The notes beneath the pieces are model-generated. The model saw only the letters and a list, made by a program, of their open reading frames with translations, was not told the origin of the DNA and searched no databases. DNA of 64,000 nt from Lacicoccus halitifaciens (GTDB lineage Bacteria > Bacillota > Bacilli > Staphylococcales > Salinicoccaceae): assembly GCF_040544485.1 (NCBI RefSeq), contig NZ_JBDZDV010000006.1, positions 108,713 to 172,712 on the forward strand, given 5' to 3'. The position numbers and the translations under genes were made by a program. How positions within the stretch are numbered: the first letter of the stretch is position 1; each line of letters starts with the position of its first letter. Below are positions 1-7,278 of this stretch, piece after piece.

Positions 1-255
1 AGCGACGAGGGCGAAGGCGGCAATTTTTAAATGCAGCTTATTCCGGATCAGAATCAGAGGGACGAAGAACAGGCTGAAGCTGTACCCCCTGTATTCAATC
101 GGGACAAATAAAAGAAGGACGGCCAATGTGACCATCAATGCCGCCTGAAAGGCTGCCGATGTCAGCTTGGCCGAGTCCTCACTGTACTGGATGCGGTGGA
201 AGAGATAGATCACACTGATCGTTATGGAAATATTCAACACGAAATCGATTAACAT
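1..255 (-). CDS. gdpS: GGDEF-type protein GdpS, N-terminal fragment
   Basis: The first 85 codons of a membrane protein that runs off the left edge; no stop is present. ATG at 255 is preceded by a GGAGGG ribosome site. The start reads MLIDFVLNISITISVIYLFH and continues with RIQYSE, matching from memory the opening of staphylococcal GdpS (NIS...IYLFHRLQYSE). GdpS is a 5TM sensor followed by a GGDEF domain and affects biofilm and protein A expression. At least three hydrophobic segments are visible; the GGDEF domain lies outside the window. In S. aureus gdpS is the neighbour of tagO, which agrees with the order here. The sequence match and synteny make the call good; activity cannot be judged from the fragment. 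Confidence 0.75.
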   Translation of the reverse strand, partial: MLIDFVLNISITISVIYLFHRIQYSEDSAKLTSAAFQAALMVTLAVLLLFVPIEYRGYSFSLFFVPLILIRNKLHLKIAAFALVA

Positions 256-282
256 GGATCATCCCTCCCGGCCATTAAAAAA

Positions 283-1242
283 TTAATCTATATCCAGATT
301 TTCCTCCAGCTCGTCGGTCACTTCATTGTAAGATTCCTCGTACGGATAGAAGTAATAAAGCCCGTCTTCCTGGGAACGTTCGTCATAACCTTCGAGCAGC
401 AGCTGTTCGATGTTCTGGGCCGGCTCCTGGTATGTCGAGCGCAGCTCGTTCATCTCGTTGAACTGGATGTTCGTACGGATGTTTTCACCCAGTACATTTA
501 AAATATCATTGAAATTCGTCACGGTCTGGACACTGAGCAGCTCACTCGCAATGGCCTGGACGATCTGCTGCTGCCTTTGCTGGCGTCCTGCATCCCCGCC
601 TGAGCCCGGGTCGTACCTGGCTCTCGAGAATGCGAGCGCCATGTCGCCGTCCATCTCGTACGTCTCGCCTGCAACAAAGGAATAACCCGACTGGTCGAAC
701 GTATCGTTGCTTGTGACGGTGATGCCGCCGACTTCATCGATGATGTTCGTGAAGCCGTCCATATTTATGGAAACAAAATAATCGATTGGCACATCGAGGA
801 AGTTTTCAACGGTGTCCTTGGCCATCATCGGGCCGCCGTATGCATATGCATGGTTGATCTTTTCAACGGTGTCACGACCGACGATCTCCGCCCGCGTGTC
901 CCTCGGGATGCTCACGATCCTGCCTTCACCGCTGTCCGGGTTCAGGGTGACCACCATGATGGTGTCGGAACGCTGCCCCATCATGACCTCATTGCGTGCC
1001 TCATCGTCGTCGGTGCCGAAAAGGACGACGGAAACCGGTTCCCCTTCACTGATCTCCACCTGCGCTTCCCGGAGGTTGGACTGTGAACCTTCAAATTCCG
1101 CATCATACATGTTGTTTGCCGTACTTCTGATCTGAAAGTATACATATGCGATCAAACCGCCTACAATCAATATGAAGATGAGCAGCAGGGCGATCATCAC
1201 TTTGAAGACGGGATGCATCCCGCTTCGCCTATTTTGTCTCAT
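283..1242 (-). CDS. LytR-CpsA-Psr family glycopolymer transferase
   Basis: A 319-residue LCP protein. Such enzymes attach teichoic acid or capsule from undecaprenyl-phosphate carriers to peptidoglycan on the outer face of the membrane. A short cytoplasmic N-terminus and one transmembrane helix (about 13-36) precede the LCP domain (about 70-235). Visible motifs are RSDTIMV (91-97), SIPRD (111-115), KINHAYAYGG (128-137), FSRARYD (205-211) and GDAGRQQRQQQ (216-226); the conserved Arg and Asp residues bind the pyrophosphate and metal. AAGGAG precedes the ATG. It lies between gdpS and the divergent tagO, which makes the first step of wall teichoic acid, so a role in teichoic acid ligation is a reasonable inference. 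Which LCP paralogue (LcpA/MsrR, B or C type) it is cannot be decided. Confidence 0.9.
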   Translation of the reverse strand: MRQNRRSGMHPVFKVMIALLLIFILIVGGLIAYVYFQIRSTANNMYDAEFEGSQSNLREAQVEISEGEPVSVVLFGTDDDEARNEVMMGQRSDTIMVVTLNPDSGEGRIVSIPRDTRAEIVGRDTVEKINHAYAYGGPMMAKDTVENFLDVPIDYFVSINMDGFTNIIDEVGGITVTSNDTFDQSGYSFVAGETYEMDGDMALAFSRARYDPGSGGDAGRQQRQQQIVQAIASELLSVQTVTNFNDILNVLGENIRTNIQFNEMNELRSTYQEPAQNIEQLLLEGYDERSQEDGLYYFYPYEESYNEVTDELEENLDID

Positions 1243-1367
1243 AACTTTAACTCCTTAGTTTGATTGACTATAATTATACAATGAAAAGATTATAATTTAA
1301 ATATCAATTCGATTTCACATTTTGTATATGATATATTAAATTGAAAATATTATGAACGGTGATGGGT

Positions 1368-2426
1368 ATGTACACTACATTTCTACTCACGATGTCATTT
1401 ATGATATCGCTGATTTTAACCCCTATATTTATTTGGATTGCCAGGAAGACCGGCTTTGTGGATCGTCCCGGGGGACGTAAAATCCACCTCAAGCCGATCC
1501 CGCATCTCGGCGGGGTCGCCATCCTGATTTCATTCGTCGTCGGTGTGCTGGTCTCACGGCCCATCGAAATCGAGTTCCAGCCCATCATCATCGGCGGTGC
1601 GCTGATCGTGCTGCTGGGTCTGATCGACGATAAATTCGACATGAAACCCCTCACCAAACTGATCGGGCAGATCCTGATCACGCTGGTGCCCATATATTAC
1701 GGCATCGTCATCGACAGGATCACGCCGTTCGGCATTGAAATCGAGTTCGGCATATTCGCCGTGCCCATCACCATAATATGGATGATAGCGATCATCAATG
1801 CCATCAATCTGATCGACGGGCTTGACGGACTCGCCACCGGCGTATCCATCATCGCCCTCTCAAGCATCGCCTTCATCACGATCCTGCAGGGGAACATATT
1901 CGTCATGATGATCTGTGTCATCCTGATCGGTTCATGCCTCGGGTTTCTCGTGTACAATTTCCATCCGGCGAAAATCTTCCTCGGGGATAACGGTTCGATG
2001 CTGCTCGGCTTCGTCATCAGCGTCATTTCACTGATGGGCTTCAAGAACATCACGCTGATCTCTTTATTCTTCCCGATCATCATACTCGGCGTCCCGATCG
2101 TCGATATGCTGTTTGCGATGTTCAGGCGCTACAGGAATAAAGTCTCGATCGTCAGTGCCGATAAGAGCCATATCCATCATAAGCTCCGTACCCTCGGCTA
2201 TACGCATGTCGAGAGCGTCATACTGATCTACTTCATGGCGGCGCTCTATGCGGGTGCGAGCATCATCCTGTACTTGTCGACCGTCCCGGGTGCGCTGATC
2301 ATCACCACTCTCGTGATATTCACGACGGTGATCATCGTCGAGGCGACGAACCTGATCGGCAACGGGAAAAAGCCGGTGCTGAACTTCCTGCGCAGGCTCG
2401 TCCATAAGATCGTCTCCGTCAATTAG
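1368..2426 (+). CDS. tagO: UDP-GlcNAc:undecaprenyl-phosphate GlcNAc-1-P transferase (TagO/TarO)
   Basis: The integral membrane enzyme that makes undecaprenyl-PP-GlcNAc and commits lipid carrier to wall teichoic acid. It has about eleven hydrophobic helices and the family motifs: LIDDKFD (metal-binding Asp pair), NAINLIDGLDGLA, FLGDNGSMLLGF and the HIHHKL loop. The frame is open from a GTG at 1359, but ATG 1368 is preferred because GGTGAT sits four bases upstream; this gives 352 residues, normal for the family. Its 3' end overlaps the convergent gene by 4 bp. It is a homologue of staphylococcal llm/tarO and sits next to gdpS as there. Confidence 0.92.
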   Translation: MYTTFLLTMSFMISLILTPIFIWIARKTGFVDRPGGRKIHLKPIPHLGGVAILISFVVGVLVSRPIEIEFQPIIIGGALIVLLGLIDDKFDMKPLTKLIGQILITLVPIYYGIVIDRITPFGIEIEFGIFAVPITIIWMIAIINAINLIDGLDGLATGVSIIALSSIAFITILQGNIFVMMICVILIGSCLGFLVYNFHPAKIFLGDNGSMLLGFVISVISLMGFKNITLISLFFPIIILGVPIVDMLFAMFRRYRNKVSIVSADKSHIHHKLRTLGYTHVESVILIYFMAALYAGASIILYLSTVPGALIITTLVIFTTVIIVEATNLIGNGKKPVLNFLRRLVHKIVSVN

Positions 2427-2902
2427 AAGAAGAGATGGAGGGCGGTCAGTATGAACATCGTGAGTCCGAGGCCGAAATGCAGCCGCCGCGTCCTCAGATT
2501 ATGGCGGATCAGCAGGCTGTACCACCCGGAGAGCACGAGGGCGAGCAGGTTCACGGATGCGAGCAGGCCGGTGAGGATCTTCATGCTGCCGGGGTTGAAG
2601 CCGTAGAGATGAAGCACCGCTGCCCCGTGCAATAAAATGATGATAAATGATAATGTCCCCACCCACCGGTGCCAGGGCATTATTTTTTTTGACATCCGTG
2701 CAAGCCGTATCTTCACCGCCCTGTCTTCGGTGCTGCGGATGGTGGCGAAGACGGCGTTCCGCGTCCAGTTGAAGATGAAGAAGAGCAACCCCGCGAAACC
2801 GAGCAGTATGTGGTGATACACGGAGTGACCGGCAAGGCTTTGAACAGTATTCCACAACGCCCACAGAAGGAGCGCGCCGTTTAAGAAAAACCAGATGCTC
2901 AT
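2423..2902 (-). CDS. Small four-helix membrane protein, cytochrome b561/ferric-reductase-like
   Basis: A 159-residue protein with four or five predicted membrane helices and histidines inside or at the ends of helices (SVYHHILLG, PWHRWVG, LLHGAAVLHLYG, RRLHFGLGL, ALHLFF). Paired histidines spaced this way are typical of haem-binding cytochrome b561 or ferric-reductase-like domains, so a haem-bearing electron carrier is possible, but no NAD or FAD domain is present. GGAGGCGGT precedes the ATG. It follows yvyE by 17 bases on the same strand and is probably co-transcribed. From memory, S. aureus has yvyE directly after tagO, so this gene looks like an addition to the conserved order. I do not recognise a named family. 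Confidence 0.7.
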   Translation of the reverse strand: MSIWFFLNGALLLWALWNTVQSLAGHSVYHHILLGFAGLLFFIFNWTRNAVFATIRSTEDRAVKIRLARMSKKIMPWHRWVGTLSFIIILLHGAAVLHLYGFNPGSMKILTGLLASVNLLALVLSGWYSLLIRHNLRTRRLHFGLGLTMFILTALHLFF

Positions 2903-2920
2903 GATACCGCCTCCCTAAAG

Positions 2921-3553
2921 TCAGGTGAGCACATTTTCAGCCATCAGCACATCCCCGTCCTCGGAACTGTGCGTCCCCTGGGTGATTTCATCGAGCATGC
3001 CGTACAGGTCTTCAAGATCTTCCGTCCGGGTGTGGACGGTGTAGGTGACCTTGTCGGTGTAGGCGGTGTCTTTGATGATGTGCGGGCTGCTCTGGGCGGC
3101 ATGTTCGAACTTGCTCGTGTAGGTGTAGTCCATCGTGACGGTGACCGGCACCATCTCGACCTCATACACCTTGCCGGCACTCTGCACGACTTCGGCTGCG
3201 GCGCCGGAATAAGCCCGGATGAGCCCTCCGGCACCGAGCTTGATGCCGCCGAAGTATCTTGTGACGACGACGGTTACATTATACATGAGCTCCCTTTTCA
3301 GGACTTCCAGTATCGGCACCCCAGCCGTGCCTGACGGCTCCCCGTCGTCATCGGCCTTCTGGATCAGGGCACTGGCACCGATGATGTAGGCGCTGCAGTT
3401 GTGTGTGGCGTCTTTGTGCTTTGCCTTGATCTCGGCGATGAATGCTTTTGCCTCCTCTTCGGTTTCCGTCCTTTTGATATATCCGATGAAGCGGGATTTG
3501 TTGATGATGATCTCAGTATTTTCAGTCCGGTGGTTCATATATTTCTGTTCCAT
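2921..3553 (-). CDS. yvyE: YigZ/IMPACT family protein
   Basis: A 210-residue protein of the UPF0029/IMPACT family. The N-terminal fold holds the signature DDGEPSGTAGVP and VVTRYFGGIKLGAGGLIRAY, followed by the small ferredoxin-like C-terminal domain. Family members are conserved across bacteria; the eukaryotic relatives act on translation-stress signalling, but the bacterial role is not settled. AGAGGTGAT stands before the ATG. It is divergent from the DegV gene, as in S. aureus, where a yvyE homologue lies between tagO and the degV/comF genes. Identification is secure; function is not. Confidence 0.9.
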   Translation of the reverse strand: MEQKYMNHRTENTEIIINKSRFIGYIKRTETEEEAKAFIAEIKAKHKDATHNCSAYIIGASALIQKADDDGEPSGTAGVPILEVLKRELMYNVTVVVTRYFGGIKLGAGGLIRAYSGAAAEVVQSAGKVYEVEMVPVTVTMDYTYTSKFEHAAQSSPHIIKDTAYTDKVTYTVHTRTEDLEDLYGMLDEITQGTHSSEDGDVLMAENVLT

Positions 3554-3652
3554 TGCATATCACCTCTTAAAATTATATTAACACATAGACTTAAGCTGGT
3601 GGATTTAGTAAAATATTCATGAGTGCGAGTGGTTTAAATTGGAGGACGTTAA

Positions 3653-4522
3653 ATGAAGATTGCAATAGTTACAGACTCGACAGCCTATATACCTGAAAAT
3701 CTTTTGGAGAAATACGATATACACACGATACCGCTCAGTGTCGTGATGGGGGATGAGACGTACAGGGAGAACGTGGATATCACCACGGAGGAATTCTTTG
3801 AAAAGATGGCGCAGATGGACACACTGCCGAGGACGAGCCAGCCATCGATCGGGGACTATATACTGCTCCTTGAATCATTGTACCGTGACGGCTACACGGA
3901 TGTGCTCAGCTTCCATCTGTCGGCCGAGCTCAGCGGTACATACCAGAATGCGGTGGCGGCGGGCCGGAGTGTTGAAGGGATCAATGTGCATGTCATAGAC
4001 AGCCAGATCGCCTGCCTCGTCCAGGGTTTCATGCCCCTTTATGCAGCGCAGCACAAGGACAGCATGCCGCTTGAGGACCTGATCGCCGAAGTGGAAGAGA
4101 TGAAGAAGAAAGAGAACATGAATGCATATCTCATCGTGGACACTTTGACGAACCTTCAGAAAGGCGGCCGGCTGTCCAATGCACAGGCACTGGTCGGCAG
4201 TCTCCTGAAAGTGAAGCCGATCCTTGAATTCCAGGACGGGAAAATCGTCCCTTATGAGAAGATCAGGACGAAGAAGAAAGCGAAGAAGAAAGTCGAGGAA
4301 ATTTTTGCAGAAGAAGTCAGACGTCACGAGGGCAAGGATATCACGGCAGCCGTCATACACAGCAATGTGGAGGATGAGGGGCGTGAATGGATGGAAGAAC
4401 TGCAGGAACAATTCCCCCAGGTGAATTTCATTCTCAGCTATTTCGGTCCGGTCATCGCGACCCACCTCGGTGAAGGCGCGCTCGGCCTCGGATATACGAC
4501 ATATGATGTGAAGATCGACTGA
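3653..4522 (+). CDS. fakB1: DegV family fatty-acid-binding protein (FakB type)
   Basis: A 289-residue DegV protein. The family binds fatty acids and presents them to the FakA kinase for phosphorylation and entry into phospholipid. Visible features are VTDSTAYIP at the N-terminus, the RTSQPS motif (near 62-67) and the acyl-contacting FHLSAELSGTYQNA segment, then a C-terminal domain ending near HLGEGALGLGY. GGAGG precedes the ATG. From memory, S. aureus fakB1 lies just upstream of comFA, so the FakB1 assignment rests on synteny; saturated-chain preference is carried over from that homologue. A strong terminator follows. Confidence 0.85.
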   Translation: MKIAIVTDSTAYIPENLLEKYDIHTIPLSVVMGDETYRENVDITTEEFFEKMAQMDTLPRTSQPSIGDYILLLESLYRDGYTDVLSFHLSAELSGTYQNAVAAGRSVEGINVHVIDSQIACLVQGFMPLYAAQHKDSMPLEDLIAEVEEMKKKENMNAYLIVDTLTNLQKGGRLSNAQALVGSLLKVKPILEFQDGKIVPYEKIRTKKKAKKKVEEIFAEEVRRHEGKDITAAVIHSNVEDEGREWMEELQEQFPQVNFILSYFGPVIATHLGEGALGLGYTTYDVKID

Positions 4523-4546
4523 TCGGGAAACAAAATCAAATATTCA

Positions 4547-4578
4547 GGACGCAGCTTATTTTGCTGCGTCCTTTTTTT
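4547..4578 (+). terminator. Intrinsic terminator after fakB1
   Basis: A perfect 9-bp stem (GGACGCAGC at 4547-4555, GCTGCGTCC at 4563-4571) with a 7-nt loop and seven Ts. It ends 12 bases before the comFA start, so comFA needs readthrough or a promoter overlapping this element. Confidence 0.9.
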
Positions 4579-4590
4579 ATGGAGGATGCC

Positions 4591-5835
4591 ATGTACTTCG
4601 ACAGCAAAGGGGACATATTATATAAGGAAGCAGGCGTCGACAGCGTTAAAAATCTTTGCCACCGATGCCTGAACAACGACAAGACGCTGTTTTATGAATT
4701 CCATTCACCGCTTCATCAGAAGAAGGTGAAATACTGCCTGAACTGCATCGGGATCGGGCGCTCGGATTCCGTCACGCCGCTGATCGCAGCAAGGTCGATG
4801 TCAAGGAGGGAGGAATGCGGATATAAGCTCCACTTCGAGCTGACGGAGATCCAGAAGGCGGCCTCGCGGAAAGTCGTGGAGGCGGTGCGTGAGGAGAAAA
4901 ACCTGCTGCTCCATGCAGTGACCGGCGCAGGAAAGACGGAAATCATCTTCGAGGGAATCAAATATGCAAGGGAGAACGGCCTGAACGTCGCCGTGGTCAG
5001 CCCGAGGATCGATGTGGTCAAGGAACTGCACCTGAGGCTTAGCGGGGCATTCAAGAAGTCGAGAATCGATTTGATGTTTGCAGGCGTCAAGGTGAAATTC
5101 GAACATCACTTCACCGTATGCACGGTGCATCAGCTCTACAATTTCACAGACCATTTCGACTGCATCATCGTCGATGAATTCGATGCCTTCCCGCTCGCGG
5201 GCGACACGCATCTTCAGGGGGCGGTCCACAAGGCGCTCACGGCCCGCGGCAGCATCATCATCATGACGGCGACGCCGACCAGGAAGATGCTGAAACTTGC
5301 AGGCGGCAATGTGTTCCAGATCGCAAGGCGGTATCACGGGCATGACCTCGCGATACCGGAAATCCACTATGCCAATGTCAGGCGGGCCATGGAGAAGGGG
5401 CGCCTTGATGCGAAACTGGAGCGGCTGCTCGACGGGATCATGACGCACGGACGGAAAGTACTGGTTTTCTTCCCCGAAATTAAAATGATGCATGAGGTGC
5501 ATGGACTGATGGGGGATTTCGACAGTGTGGAGGCGGTCTACAGCGGTGATGCGGCGCGGTATGTGAAGGTGCAGCGCATGCGGGAGGGGGACATCCGGAT
5601 CCTCCTTACGACGACGATCCTCGAACGCGGCGTCACATTCAGGGATCTGGACGTCATCGTCGTTCACACGGAATATTTCCCCGCCGACACATTGATCCAG
5701 ATATGCGGGCGTGTGGGCAGGAAGCCGCAGGATCCGACCGGGAACGTCCATTTCCTCACACTCTACAACACCCACCATATCCGGGCGACCATCAGGAAAA
5801 TAAAGGCCTTCAACAGCGGGCGGACCGTCTTATGA
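4591..5835 (+). CDS. comFA: Competence ATP-dependent DNA helicase ComFA
   Basis: A DEAD-box-like ATPase that helps pull single-stranded DNA into the cytoplasm during transformation. Numbered from ATG 4591: a four-cysteine zinc site (C23, C26, C49, C52), Walker A TGAGKTE (111-117), Walker B VDEFD (194-198), the MTATPT motif, and a C-terminal helicase domain with QICGRVGRK. The frame extends upstream to a TTG inside the terminator; ATG 4591 with GGAGG is much better and gives 414 residues. The stop overlaps the comFC start (ATGA). Presence of intact comFA and comFC suggests latent competence, as in staphylococci; expression cannot be judged. Confidence 0.92.
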   Translation: MYFDSKGDILYKEAGVDSVKNLCHRCLNNDKTLFYEFHSPLHQKKVKYCLNCIGIGRSDSVTPLIAARSMSRREECGYKLHFELTEIQKAASRKVVEAVREEKNLLLHAVTGAGKTEIIFEGIKYARENGLNVAVVSPRIDVVKELHLRLSGAFKKSRIDLMFAGVKVKFEHHFTVCTVHQLYNFTDHFDCIIVDEFDAFPLAGDTHLQGAVHKALTARGSIIIMTATPTRKMLKLAGGNVFQIARRYHGHDLAIPEIHYANVRRAMEKGRLDAKLERLLDGIMTHGRKVLVFFPEIKMMHEVHGLMGDFDSVEAVYSGDAARYVKVQRMREGDIRILLTTTILERGVTFRDLDVIVVHTEYFPADTLIQICGRVGRKPQDPTGNVHFLTLYNTHHIRATIRKIKAFNSGRTVL

Positions 5836-6506
5836 GGTGCCTTTACTGCCACCGGAGGCTGGAGCCGGAACTGCATCTTCTGAACTTGTTCACGGCCCCC
5901 GGCCCGTTGTGCGGAGAATGTGAAATCAGGCTGAAGGAATGGCGGCGTGGGGAGCGGTGCGGCAGGTGCCGCCGGCTGATGGGTGAAGGGGAATCGGAGT
6001 GCAGGGACTGCATCTTCCTAAAAAACCGCTTCCCCCCGGTCGGGAAAATCATGTGCATGCTCGATTACAACGAGGAAGTGAAGATGCTCATGCACAGATA
6101 TAAATTCGTAAGGGACATTGCGCTTGCGGAAGTGCTGGCACAGTTCATCACAGTGAGAAAGCGGGACTATGACCACTTTGTGCCGATCCCGGTTTCTCCC
6201 GGGCGGTTCCGTGACCGGGGGTTCAACCAGATCATCGAAGTGCTGGCCCGTGCCCGCCTCCCCCACAGCAGTCTGCTTGAGACCGGAAAGGTGAAGCTGC
6301 AGTCGGAACTTTCCAGGCATGAGCGTATGAACAGCGCCAATCCTTTCACTTTCAATAAAGAATATCGGGATGTTAGACTGCGGGATACAAGGATATTGAT
6401 AGTGGATGATATATACACCACAGGAATCACAGTCCATCATGCGGCGGAAGTCTTATTACACCATGAACCTGCCGCATTGGATGTGTTAACGTTTTCAAAA
6501 GCATGA
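5832..6506 (+). CDS. comFC: ComFC/ComF family phosphoribosyltransferase-like competence protein
   Basis: A 224-residue ComF protein. The N-terminal zinc finger shows CLYC, CGEC, CGRC and CRDC pairs; the C-terminal part is a PRTase fold with the phosphoribosyl-pyrophosphate loop ILIVDDIYTTGITV. ComFC works with ComFA in DNA uptake in B. subtilis. The start at 5832 overlaps the comFA stop by 4 bases (translational coupling) and begins MRCLYCHR; the frame extends upstream within comFA but that is a shadow. Confidence 0.9.
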   Translation: MRCLYCHRRLEPELHLLNLFTAPGPLCGECEIRLKEWRRGERCGRCRRLMGEGESECRDCIFLKNRFPPVGKIMCMLDYNEEVKMLMHRYKFVRDIALAEVLAQFITVRKRDYDHFVPIPVSPGRFRDRGFNQIIEVLARARLPHSSLLETGKVKLQSELSRHERMNSANPFTFNKEYRDVRLRDTRILIVDDIYTTGITVHHAAEVLLHHEPAALDVLTFSKA

Positions 6507-6513
6507 TGGACTA

Positions 6514-6522
6514 TGGTACAAT
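6514..6522 (+). promoter_or_regulatory. Extended -10 promoter for hpf
   Basis: TGGTACAAT (TGn plus TACAAT) lies 8 bases after the comFC stop and 40 bases before the hpf start. A TTTCAA hexamer 18 bases upstream is a weak -35. This gives hpf its own transcript beside the competence genes. Confidence 0.55.
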
Positions 6523-6561
6523 GGGAATGAAAAGAAAAAGCAATTCAAGGAGGCGTGCATC

Positions 6562-7125
6562 ATGATAAGATGTGAGATAAGAGGAGAAAATATTGAAGTG
6601 ACGGATGCGATCAGATCGCATATCGAGGAAAAAGTCGGCAAGCTCGAGCGTTACTTCAATGATGTACCAAATACTCATGCGCATGTAAACATTAAGACTT
6701 ATAACAACAAGCAGGGCAAGGTTGAAATTACAATCCCTATGAAAGGCCTCACTTTACGTGCAGAAGAAAGACATGATGACCTGTATGCTGCAGTGGATCT
6801 GATCGTCGACAAGCTTGAAAGGCAGATCCGCAAGCATAAAACCAAAATCAACCGTAAGTTCAGGGAGAAAGATCCGGAGCTTGAAATGTTCAGGGCAGCC
6901 GAGAATGACAACGGAAACGGCGACGCCACGGATCATACCGACGAAGGCATTGAGATCGTGCGTACGAAAGAATTCACCCTGAAACCTATGGATTCCGAAG
7001 AAGCGGTGCTGCAGATGAACATGCTCGGCCACGATTTCTTCGTCTTCAATGACCGTGAAACCGAAGGGACCAGCATCGTATACAGACGCAGGGACGGAAA
7101 GTATGCAGTGATTGAAACGAACTAA
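6562..7125 (+). CDS. hpf: Long-form ribosome hibernation promoting factor
   Basis: A 187-residue long HPF. The N-terminal S30AE domain (about 1-100; MIRCEIRGENIEVTDAI start) binds the decoding centre of the 30S subunit; the C-terminal dimerisation domain (about 130-185, with VRTKEFTLKPM and DFFVFND) joins two 70S particles into 100S dimers in stationary phase and stress. The length is that of the dimerising long form in Gram-positive bacteria, not of E. coli HPF. AAGGAGG precedes the ATG. Place upstream of secA is conserved in staphylococci. Confidence 0.95.
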   Translation: MIRCEIRGENIEVTDAIRSHIEEKVGKLERYFNDVPNTHAHVNIKTYNNKQGKVEITIPMKGLTLRAEERHDDLYAAVDLIVDKLERQIRKHKTKINRKFREKDPELEMFRAAENDNGNGDATDHTDEGIEIVRTKEFTLKPMDSEEAVLQMNMLGHDFFVFNDRETEGTSIVYRRRDGKYAVIETN

Positions 7126-7163
7126 ATTGCTTATTCTTTGAAAAAGGACCAAATGATTGGATG

Positions 7164-7207
7164 AACAGGACGAGGACTCTTCTTTGGGAGGGAAACGTCC
7201 TGTTTTT
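7164..7207 (+). terminator. Terminator between hpf and secA
   Basis: Nine-base arms AACAGGACG (7164-7172) and CGTCCTGTT (7196-7204) followed by Ts, with a long 23-nt loop. It separates hpf from the secA transcript. Confidence 0.75.
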
Positions 7208-7278
7208 ATTTTCTGTGGAAAAATGGTAAAATTATGTGATGTATAACGACATGTGTAAAGAATGAGGAGAGAGCTATC

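Noticed and set aside
4801..5778. Long minus-strand frame opposite comFA (325 codons)
   Set aside because: Rich in His, Arg and Asp with no family likeness; typical antisense shadow of a GC-rich gene. The same applies to similar frames opposite secA, uvrA, rnr and the TPR gene.
5703..5831. N-terminal extension of ComFC inside comFA
   Set aside because: The ATGA overlap at 5832 and the family start MRCLYC give a better start; the extension is a shadow of comFA.
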